Origin: Verrucomicrobia bacterium Tous-C9LFEB | Lineage (GTDB): Bacteria; Acidobacteriota; Terriglobia; Terriglobales; Acidobacteriaceae | Assembly: GCA_903970445.1 (NCBI GenBank) | Contig: CAJCIP010000079.1 | Span: 1 to 32,450, forward strand | Length of the DNA: 32,450 bases | Reading direction: 5' to 3' | Part shown: positions 1-8,800 of the stretch, piece after piece | How positions within the stretch are numbered: the first letter of the stretch is position 1 | How the letters are laid out: each line of letters begins with the position of its first letter | The notes under the pieces: model-generated | Told to the model about the DNA's origin: nothing | Database searches by the model: none | The model's input: the letters and a program-made list of their open reading frames with translations, nothing else | Translations under genes and position numbers: made by a program

Positions 1-118
1 GGAACAGATGTTACGTACGGTCCGACCCGACCACGAGTTGTTCCTTCGAGGACTGCGGATTTTGCCGCCGCAAGAAGAGCCCGCCGCGTCCGGCTCGAAA
101 TCGTTCGTACAGGCCTAG
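1..118 (+). CDS. C-terminal end of an unidentified gene upstream of the PAAR effector (partial)
   Basis: An open frame runs in from the left edge (codons from position 2) and stops at TAG 116-118, 12 bases before the PAAR gene start. It encodes about 38 residues, reading EQMLRTVRPDHELFLRGLRI near the start and ending KSFVQA. The close same-strand spacing suggests it belongs to the same operon as the effector module. In such modules the preceding gene is often a VgrG spike or another T6SS structural or adaptor gene, but the visible tail is too short and unfamiliar to assign. That it is a real coding end is inferred from the spacing and open frame only. Confidence 0.45.
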   Translation, partial: EQMLRTVRPDHELFLRGLRILPPQEEPAASGSKSFVQA

Positions 119-130
119 AAGGAACCAGCC

Positions 131-1159
131 ATGCCGCCCGCCGCCCGATTGACCGACATGCACGAATGTCCCATGGTCACTCCTGGCGTGCCTCCAATCC
201 CGCACGTTGGCGGCCCGATTGTTTCGCCGGGCGAACCCACCGTATTGATCGGCTTTCTTCCTGCTGCAAGAGCGAGCGATGAATGTGTCTGTGTAGGTCC
301 ACCCGATGTCATCGCGATGGGCTCGCCGACGGTTTTGATTGGGATGTTGATGGCCGCGAGAATGGGTGATCCCACCGTTCACGGCGGCATGATCGTGCTG
401 GGCGAGCCCACGGTGATCATTGGAGAGGATGGTGGGGGCGGCGGCGGCGCGGGCGGCGGCGGCGGCGCTGCCGGTGCTGCGTCAGCCTGCGCAGGCCTCA
501 GCCAAAGCGGAGTGTCTGATTCGCCAATCGATGAGAACACTTCCGAGTACTCAACGAACTCCGGCTCCTTCGGCGGTGGCGCAGAGGCGTTAGCTTCGGC
601 CATGACGTCCGCGAGCTGGGACGCCGCACCGGATTCGCCGCCTGCAGGTGGCAGTGAGAGCTCTTCCGGCGATGCGTCGCAGATGGTTTCCGACATGTCC
701 TCCGCCGGGCAGAGCGCGGCAGCCAATCCTCCAAGCGATGCTCCTGCCCCAGGCAACGACATGCCGCCGGAGAATGCACAGATCATCAACGATCAGTGTG
801 CAGCCAACGGCATTACAGATACGGATAAGCAGAAGAGCTACGTAGCCGGGTCCGATCCAAAGAAGCCCGTAACAAAGGAAAAGCTGCTACCGAAGACTCA
901 ACTACATATGTGGGTGCGCGACAATGGAAAACCGGGCTTGTTCGCTGCGCCTCCAGGTACCGACCCGGCAACACTGGGCATTGATCCAACAGGAAGACAT
1001 CTGGAGGTCTACCAGGTGAAGGAAGGGCACGAGTTGAACGTGGTGAAATCGACAGCGGCGGATTTCGAAACCGGGAAGATTGGCGGTATCGGCGGTAAAG
1101 GCGGCGGAACGCAATACATGCTCCCACCTCACTGGCAGGATGCGGTGACGAAGCAATGA
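131..1159 (+). CDS. PAAR-domain type VI secretion effector with C-terminal toxin-like domain
   Basis: Residues 1-98 form a PAAR domain of the PAAR_2 type, with repeated PTVLIG and AAR motifs (LPAARASDECVCVG, MAARMGDPTVHGG). PAAR proteins cap the VgrG spike of the T6SS and carry effectors into target cells. A Gly/Ala-rich linker follows (about 100-118), then a Ser/Ala/Pro-rich region to about 215. The C-terminal part (about 225-342) looks like a separate toxin domain, with MWVRDNGKPGLFAAPPGTD from residue 260 and GGGTQY at 324-329 followed by LPPHW. A FxAPPGT segment and a terminal GGGTQY are reminiscent of TNT-type NAD-glycohydrolase/ADP-ribosyltransferase-fold toxins; this link is tentative and the enzyme activity is inferred. 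An AAGGA sequence lies 7 bases ahead of the ATG. The stop overlaps the next start (ATGA), as is typical of effector-immunity pairs. No signal peptide is seen, consistent with T6SS export. Confidence 0.85.
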   Translation: MPPAARLTDMHECPMVTPGVPPIPHVGGPIVSPGEPTVLIGFLPAARASDECVCVGPPDVIAMGSPTVLIGMLMAARMGDPTVHGGMIVLGEPTVIIGEDGGGGGGAGGGGGAAGAASACAGLSQSGVSDSPIDENTSEYSTNSGSFGGGAEALASAMTSASWDAAPDSPPAGGSESSSGDASQMVSDMSSAGQSAAANPPSDAPAPGNDMPPENAQIINDQCAANGITDTDKQKSYVAGSDPKKPVTKEKLLPKTQLHMWVRDNGKPGLFAAPPGTDPATLGIDPTGRHLEVYQVKEGHELNVVKSTAADFETGKIGGIGGKGGGTQYMLPPHWQDAVTKQ

Positions 1160-1479
1160 CGCCAGGTCTCTATGCGAACCAGCCTGCGGTTCTTGCAGCG
1201 ATTGACCAGGTAATTACCTGGTGTACGGCCTCGCAGGCGCAATCGCCTGATGCTGTGGTGCAGAAGGAGATGGAGGCGCTCAAGCAGATACGTACGATCG
1301 TCTCGCAGTTCTGGCCGTTATCGGACAATGCAAAGAATGCAATCGTCATCGGGCCCGTGGCGGCAAAGAACATTGCTGACTGGAACGAGCCACTGGCGAA
1401 CGCGCTGATGGTGCTGGATGCCGTACTGAAAAACAATGGACAGTCGATTGAGAAGCTCGGGCTTCCGAATCAAATCTAG
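1156..1479 (+). CDS. Candidate immunity protein for the PAAR effector
   Basis: A 107-residue cytosolic-looking, mostly helical protein with no signal peptide or membrane segment. Its ATG overlaps the TGA of the effector gene (ATGA, 1156-1159), so the two are translationally coupled. I do not recognise the family. Length, position directly after the toxin-bearing C-terminus and tight coupling are the usual marks of an immunity protein that neutralises the cognate toxin in the producing cell and its sisters. The role is inferred from context alone. The helical segment EKEMEALKQIRTIVSQF-like (roughly residues 36-53) and the end NNGQSIEKLGLPNQI have no motif I can name. Confidence 0.65.
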   Translation: MTPGLYANQPAVLAAIDQVITWCTASQAQSPDAVVQKEMEALKQIRTIVSQFWPLSDNAKNAIVIGPVAAKNIADWNEPLANALMVLDAVLKNNGQSIEKLGLPNQI

Positions 1480-1601
1480 GGCAAGGTGCGCCGCTGCCGG
1501 CGGCGTCCTGCGATGACGAATCATGAGGAACCGAAGGCGCCAATGAAAAGTCGACCGCCCGAATCATCAACAGCAAAGTTTGGCTTGAGAATAGACCTGC
1601 G

Positions 1602-2651
1602 ATGAATCTTGACCTTGTCATCCTCGAAGGACCGGAAGCAGGAAGGCGTATTCCGGTTTCGGGCTCCCCTGTCACACTTGGCCGGGCACCCGCGGCGGCC
1701 ATGGCCTTCCCGGACGACGGCTTTATCTCCAGTGTTCACGTCAGCATCCAGGCTGATCCTGAAGGCGTGCGCATCACTGACCTGCGCAGCACAAATGGCA
1801 CCTTCCTCAATGGTGAGCGAGTCAATTCAGCACTTGCCGGCGTTGGCGACGTTATTCAGATCGGCACCATGACGATGCAGGTTGCGACTGCACTGGCGGC
1901 ATCAGCGCCCGCGGTCTTACCAGTGTTCTCCTCGCCGAAAGCGGCAGGGGCTTCGTCGCCTTCCGAAGCAACGATGATTGGCGCACCCGCGCTTCCCAGG
2001 ATGGACATCCCGGCGCCGCCACCGATGGCTGCGTCGATTGTAGCCACGACGACAATCCCGCGGATATCCGTAGATGGCGCCGAACAGTTCAGAAGGCTCG
2101 AGACCGCACGGAAGGTCGGGGCGGAGTCGTTGCAGAAGGCACTGCTCGAGAGGATCGCCTCGTTGGAGGGTCCGCTTTTCCTGATGGTGAACGCCGCGGC
2201 CGACGAAACCATACCTGCCATGCTGGCGATGGGAGACGTAGATTTAGCCAAGCACAGCTTGTTTCAGGACGCGTCCGCTGTCCCGGCGCGCTGGACGCCG
2301 TATCTGCTATCGACCACACCGGATTCGCCGCTGCTGAGCGGCCTGCTCGACCGTGGCTGGGGCAAGAACTGGTTCAGCATTTTTAGCTCTTCGGCAGACT
2401 TGAGCGAACTCCAGGCGCACTTCGGAAAATTTCTCAGGGTGCAGATGGATCAAACGGGGGGGATTTATTTCCGCTTTTACGATCCCCAAGTCCTGCGCGA
2501 GTTCCTGCCGTCTGGGAACCCGTCTGAACTGGCGATATTTTTCGGTTCAGTGCGAGAGTGGCTACTGGAGGGTGAGACGAAGTCCACGCTCATAAAGGCC
2601 ACGCATAGCCCGGACGGTCTTCGAATGCACTCGATGACGTTGAACGACTAA
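1602..2651 (+). CDS. FHA-DUF4123 fusion protein, likely T6SS effector adaptor
   Basis: Residues 5-94 are a forkhead-associated domain: GR at 27-28, the SxH core (S44, H46) and LRSTNGTFLNG at about 61-71 with conserved N65. FHA domains bind phosphothreonine. A Pro/Ala-rich linker spans about 97-160. Residues about 175-330 match DUF4123 (Tap/TEC-like), with LFLMVNAAADE, RGWGKNWFSIFSS, the typical YFRFYDPQVLREFLP and a late FFGSVREWLLEGE. DUF4123 proteins are chaperones that load specific effectors, often PAAR or VgrG fusions, onto the T6SS spike. The gene follows the effector/immunity pair by 122 bases on the same strand, which supports an adaptor role for that effector. The FHA fusion hints that loading could respond to threonine phosphorylation; this is inference. 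No strong ribosome binding site is visible before the ATG. Confidence 0.85.
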   Translation: MNLDLVILEGPEAGRRIPVSGSPVTLGRAPAAAMAFPDDGFISSVHVSIQADPEGVRITDLRSTNGTFLNGERVNSALAGVGDVIQIGTMTMQVATALAASAPAVLPVFSSPKAAGASSPSEATMIGAPALPRMDIPAPPPMAASIVATTTIPRISVDGAEQFRRLETARKVGAESLQKALLERIASLEGPLFLMVNAAADETIPAMLAMGDVDLAKHSLFQDASAVPARWTPYLLSTTPDSPLLSGLLDRGWGKNWFSIFSSSADLSELQAHFGKFLRVQMDQTGGIYFRFYDPQVLREFLPSGNPSELAIFFGSVREWLLEGETKSTLIKATHSPDGLRMHSMTLND

Positions 2652-2746
2652 GCTGACTTCGATTGGTGTGGGCAGCTAGGGTATTCGGGACGGGCCTGCG
2701 GTTGCGCCGCTAATGTCGGCTTCGGCGTAGGCCTCACTCGATTTCA

Positions 2747-2775
2747 TTGACTCGCCCTAAAGCGTTCGGTATCAT
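2747..2775 (+). promoter_or_regulatory. Sigma70-like promoter of the giant surface-protein gene
   Basis: TTGACT at 2747-2752 and TATCAT at 2770-2775 are separated by exactly 17 bases and lie about 95 bases ahead of the start codon at 2871. Both boxes are close to consensus, and the gap holds no other gene. Transcription would start near 2782. Confidence 0.6.
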
Positions 2776-2809
2776 CACGGTGCTTTCGCACAACAACTTT
2801 ACGTTCTCT

Positions 2810-2854
2810 TAGGGAGACTCCAAGGCGGGCCTTCTTCGGCCACGCCAATCCCTA
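2810..2854 (+). promoter_or_regulatory. Stem-loop in the 5' leader of the giant surface-protein gene
   Basis: A nested inverted repeat. The outer arm TAGGGA (2810-2815) pairs with TCCCTA (2849-2854). The inner arm GGCGGGCC (2824-2831) pairs with GGCC plus CGCC (2838-2841 and 2843-2846, one bulged A), closing on a TTCTTC loop. It sits between the promoter and the GAAGGG ribosome binding site (about 2859-2864), so it would lie in the mRNA leader. It could stabilise the message or gate translation. It matches no riboswitch class I know. Confidence 0.5.
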
Positions 2855-2870
2855 GTTTGAAGGGTTACCT

Positions 2871-5800
2871 ATGTCTCGCCCTCGTGCTGCCCGGCTGAAA
2901 TCCTTGAGTATTGCCGCCCTTTTGGCGAGCGGTTCGTTCTGCGCTGCTGCTTCCAACCCGGCTGGAGCCCTCGCTTCAACGGCCGCGAAGCCGGTTGCGA
3001 CCAAAGGATCTCAAGCAGAGACGCACGCGACGAGCCGGGCGTTGCCACTGGTTTTTGAAGAAAATGCGGGTCAGTTGCCGAGCGGCACGGCATTCGCCGG
3101 GCGAACCTCAAACTACACGGTTCAAGTGCGTCCGTCCGAGCTTCGTTTCGGTCTTCCTGGCAAAGGGAAGACCCGCACCGTAACCGTTGGATTCGAGGGA
3201 AGTCAACAAGCGAAAGCGGTAGGCGTTTCCGACGCCGGTTTCCGTACGAATTTCTATCTCAGCCAGGACCCACGCAATTGGTATACCAACGTTCATAACT
3301 TCAATCGCGTGGCGCTGCGTGAGTTGTATCCAGGCATCGACGCTGAGTTCTACTCGACCGGCAATGAGATCGAGCACGACTTCATCGTCGCTCCGGGGTC
3401 CGACGCTGCCAAGCTGGCGATGCACCTTTCCGGCGCCAAGTCCGCGACGCTGTCCGCGACGGGCGACGTGGTTCTCTCCGCAGAAGACGGCGCTCTCAAG
3501 CTGCGCAGGCCGAATGCCTACCAACTGCTTGCGGACGGCACTCGCCAGGCCGTTGACGCTGAGTTCGTTCTGGTTGCAAATGGCGAAAGCTCTGACCTGA
3601 CGTTCAAGCTTGGTGCTTACGATCACTCGCGCGCGCTGGTGATTGATCCAGTAATCACGTATGCAACATACATCGCGGGCAACAATGGCGCGGTACCATC
3701 TGCCCTGACCTCTGACGCTGCGGGGAATTTGTACCTCGCGGGGACCACGACTTCTACGAGCTCTACGTTCGGGGCAGTAAGCACGACCCTCGTACCAGCC
3801 ACGCTCACCGATCCCCCACCTTATAAGGTGGCCTTCATCGCTCGTGTTTCGCACGCGACGGCAGCGGGCGGCTCCGTCAATGGGTCGCAGATTGCCTGGT
3901 TGACGTACTACGGTGCAACATCGCCGAGCACGGCTCCAGCGGGCACGGCCGGTGACGTCACGGCCAACGCCATCGCTTTGCAGCCGGCTACGTACACGCC
4001 CGTTGGTGGAAACGCAACGGCCGGCACGCTTCTGTACATCGCCGGGCAAACGACAGCTACAGGTCTCCCCGGCGCAGCCAACGGCGGCACGGCTACGCTT
4101 TCCACCGGCACGAGCACCTACGGCTTCGTTGCCGAGTTCAACGAGTCTGACGGCACTGCCGGCAACGCGACGACCTATGCCACCTATGTGGACGGCGGCA
4201 ACGCGACCACAGCGTCTCCGACAGCACAAGCAAACCAAACGACAAATCTGCAAGCAGTCACGGTTGATTCCACCGGCGCGGTCACAGCGGTAGGTGCTTC
4301 CACCGGCACGCAGTACAACACAACGGTGTTGTCGCTCAACATCGATCCAAACAGTCCGCTCGGCTTGCTCTTGAGCGCGCTGATGATCACTCCTCCCACT
4401 AGCTTCTGCACCACGCAGGGGCTGGGCGGAGCCACGAACTCGAAGGGTCTGCTTACCACGTTGCCGGCGACTCTCGGCACGCCCACGTACAGCACGTATG
4501 TATGCGGCAAGGCGACGCCCTCCGCGACGAACTTTTACACGCTTACGGGCGTTTCCGTTACGCCCAGCGCAACGGCCGGCACCTACTCCACGTACATCGT
4601 TACGGGATCGACGAACCTCGATTTCCCGATGAGCGGCGTCTACGATCAACCCTCCATCGACTCTGCCGGCACAGGCATCACGACCCCGGTCTTCTTCACT
4701 CCAGGGTCTGCAACAGCAACCAACGCCTTCGCCGCGTCGCTGAACCCGAACTCGATCGACGTGAACTGGAGCTATTGGAGCGATGGCAGCGGAACCGACC
4801 AGTCGAACGGCTTGACGATTGACTCCTCTACAACGCCGGCAGGTGTTGTGGTGTTCGGATCCACGACATCCCCGTCCTTCACCGCCAGCTCGGAAACCTC
4901 TCCCGCGAGCTCTGCCACCATCGGCTACATGGGGGATAACCCCAACAGCCAGCAAACCGGATTCGCCGTCGCTTTGAACTCAAGCACGGGAGCCCTTGGC
5001 GGAATAACTCTGCTTGAAAGCTATGCCAGCGCTCCGGCGACTGTGACAGCAGCAGCGGCGGACGGAAGCGGAAACATTCTCTTCGCGGGCTCGCAGGCCA
5101 GTCTCAAGCAAGCATTTCCGACATACACTTCCGGAGGAAACCGGGTGGGGCGTCCTGGCGCCACGCCGCTTTTGCCAGGTGCGCAGGATTCAAGCGAGGA
5201 TCCATACTACTCAGGAACAAATGATGCAGACGGCTTCCTGGTGCGTATGCCGAACACGCTTTCGTCGGTGGATTATGTAGCATTCTTCGGCCCATCCGCG
5301 AACGCAGGGTCTTCACAGGCCGTCGGTGTCGCTGTCGATCCAGTCGACAGTTCAAGCCTGCCCGGAGCAACGACTTCTCCCCTAGCAAACGTGCTTCTAA
5401 GTGAAATGCCCGCCGGGTCGAAGTCCTACACCACCTCATCGGCGGAACAGCAGGCACCGCAAACCGGTGCCACGACTGCGGCTTATCTAGCCCAGATAGC
5501 GTTCGTTGCTCCTGGCGCGTCGCCATCGTTTACATATGCGTCCACGGACGGGACATACACGCCGAATCCGGTTGGATACTCCACACAGGGGGAATCTGCG
5601 CTCACGCTCACCTGGCCAGTGACGGTGGCAGCAGCCGGAACGAGCCAGCTGGTGTTCAATCTTCCGCAGAGCCAGTACCTCTCCGCGTATACGCTCGCTG
5701 AGCTTTCCGTCAGCATCGGTGGCGGTGCCAATGTTGCAGCGACTGACTGCACGATCGGAACCGCAAACGCTTCGGCGAATCCCGCAGCGAACCCGAGCGC

Positions 5801-8800
5801 TACGCCACCTGTTCCCGGGCCCGGCATCACCTGCGTAGTTCCGCAGGTTCCGGCGAATGCCGCTGGAACCACGGTGACCTTCCAGCTTTCCGGCGTCCCG
5901 GTCGCCGCGACAATCCCGGCAGGTAGCAGCACCTTCCAGGTGGCTGCCGCCGCATACGACGCGACTGGCGTCGGCTACGACCTTACCCAGACGATCGCCA
6001 CTGCCGGTGTACCCGCACTTACCATCGGCGTGACTGCCGCGCCGGCCCTTGTGAATGCGGCAACCAGCGCAACGCAAACCAACTCCGCGGGCGATCCTGT
6101 AACGGTCACCTACACGTACACCATCAACAACACCAGCTCCTATGATTCGCCCAACACGAAGCTGGCGACGAATCTGAATACGACGACAGCGGGAACCACT
6201 CTGCTGAGCAACGCGACGGGTTCTTCCTCAACTGCGTGCGACCCAACAACGGCAGCAAACGGATGTGATGTTCCTGCCCACGGATCGCTTACCTATACGG
6301 TGAGCGGCGTCTACCTGGACAGCAACTTCTCTGCGAGCGGCACGGGTCCCTTTACCGTGACACAAGGCTTGCCTTACGTTTCGTTCAGCTACCCGATGAC
6401 AAACGTAGGCAACATCTATCCGACGAGCACGACCGGACCGACCGTCATGGTGAATGGCACCACGACCATCACCGCCAACGCGATCACGACGAACCAGCCA
6501 ACCTATGCCAACCACACGAGCTTCCAGCTCGGTGACCAAGATGTAGAGTTGACGGCGTCCTTCACGAACAGCGGCAAGGACCAGGCGGGCTCGTATACAG
6601 CGACCGTCACCCTACCGCAGGGTTACACTGCCACCGCGTCCAACTGCCCTGGAGCCGCGGCACCATATACCTCCTGCACGTTCACCAACATTGCACCCGG
6701 CGCAACTGTCTCCTTTACCATCACTGGCCTCTTCAATGACACCGGAGCGTCAACGGATGCTGTAGCGGGTCCGCTCACCAACGGACCTTCACCTGCTGCG
6801 GTCACCGGATCGCAGACGAGCAACTCGGTGACGGCGCAACTCAGTTCCGTTACCAGCGGAACGTCCTCCGGCACCTACATTCAAACATCGACACTGCCGC
6901 CCGCTACATCGATCAAGGTCACCCGCGTCAATGCGCTGACCTATGCCATCAGCGCGGCTACCCCTATCGCGGCGAATACGGTGAACGAGCTCGGTCCGCT
7001 GCATGCGACCTATCCAGCACCCAATGACCAGCTGAGCTACACGGCGACAATCAGAAACACGGGCACCTCGGTAGCGCGTGGCCTGTACTTCCTCATCGCA
7101 CTGCCAAATGCCGCGTCCGGCACCGTTCCCGTGGTGACGGGAACGACCATCGCGTACTCCAATGGCTTGTCAGCAGCGAATCAGCTTACGTGCTCGTACG
7201 TAGCGGCGCAGAGTGGGATCGTCTGCTATGAGAACGATCTGACGCCGGGTGCTCCATTACCGACAACAACCCCGCATCCGACCACCACGCCGCAGACATA
7301 CACCATCAACTTCACCACAAGCTATGACGAAACAGCGGTTCCGCAGAACGTGAAGACGGTACAGGTGACGCAAGGCAACGGAACCATCTATGCCGCGGCG
7401 GATACGTATAACCTTGCCAGCGGCCTTGGCGTAAACGCGACGGTGACTGCGCCCGGGGCTTCGATCAACTCCAACTCCATCACTATCGAGCGGCTCACCA
7501 GCATCGTGTCCAACGTCAACGTCTCGGCTGTCGGCTCTGCCGCAGGGACGAACTACGCTGACAAGACCCATGTGACGCTTGATTCCAATCCGAATGGCAG
7601 CGCTCCCGGCACATTCGACACCATCCTGTTCCAGTCGTCCACGTCGAACATGGGACCGAACGACGCTGCCGGTCTCGTGATTTCGATCCCGATTCCTGCG
7701 CTGACACGTGTGGCCGTACCGCAATACTGCACGCTGAATGGCATCACCGGACCAAGCGCCACTTTGCTGACTGTGACGGCCGCTTCGACGATGACGTGCG
7801 CGACGCCGGCGTTCGCAACCGTTGCAAGCAGCACCGCTCCGAATCAACTGCGCGCCGCGGCAGCGGTTTGCCCGGCGGTACCTGTTCCTTCCGGTGGATC
7901 TTTGTCAGCGACCACATTCAACTCGGCGACCAACTGTTTCGCCGTTGCGTTCTACCTGAAGTTCTCGGACGCGCCAACGGCGGCGGGAACGGTGGTAGGA
8001 GCAAATGCGAGCGCTACGGTGGGCTACTCCGCAGCAAGCATTGCTGAAACCGATGTCGATACGCCGAGCACACCTGCAGCAACAACAACGGCAGCCGCGA
8101 CAACGGTGCAGCGTGCCGCTCACCTCCGTCTTTCCGCTCCAATCGCAGCGCCGACCTATACCACGGGTGCAGCCTTGACGCTGGATGCGAGCGGCGTTCC
8201 CCAAGTCGCTCAGGCCGCTCTTCACATGGATCCGCTAACGCGCCAGGTCACAACAGGGAAGGTGTACAACTGCCTCCGCTACGCGATCAGCGTGATCAAT
8301 GATGGTCCAAATTACGTTCTCAATCCGACCCTTGGTTACACCGAAACGCCAGCGACCTTTGTGCCAACGAGGGTAAGCACTGGAACGGCCCCGACCGATC
8401 TTAGTTCCGTTGACTGCGCTCCTCAAGCGCTGCCGACGTCCACGGTGCTGTCACCGCTTGCCACTGGAACCACACAGAGCGCATTCATTGACGGCTACTT
8501 CGACCTGGGCAGCCTTGTCGCGGTGAATTCCGGGACGGCGACGTTCACCACGGGCAACTTCGGCTTGGCCGGATACAACGACAGCAATACGGCCGGAACC
8601 ACGGCGATGGACTACTCCAGCACGCGTACGGTCACTCTTGTGAACACGCCGTACACGGACGCCAACAACTCGAAGTTCGGCATCACGGCCTATGGCACAA
8701 CGCCACAAGCCACATTGATCTTTACCAATGTCACGGCCCCTGGAATCACCAGCGCCTTTGCGGCGGCCAGCGTGAACTGCACCGCGCCGACGTACGATGC

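Noticed and set aside
1480..1601. Short GCCGCTGCCGGCGGC segment as a terminator after the immunity gene
   Set aside because: The stem is short and no T run follows; the FHA-DUF4123 gene next to it is likely in the same operon.
3108..4955. Long open frame of 615 residues on the - strand inside the giant gene
   Set aside because: Very Arg/Gly/Cys-rich with no domain, signal or start site; a by-product of the codon bias of the + strand gene, as are the other long antisense frames at 7257-7847, 8451-9239 and 9267-10046.
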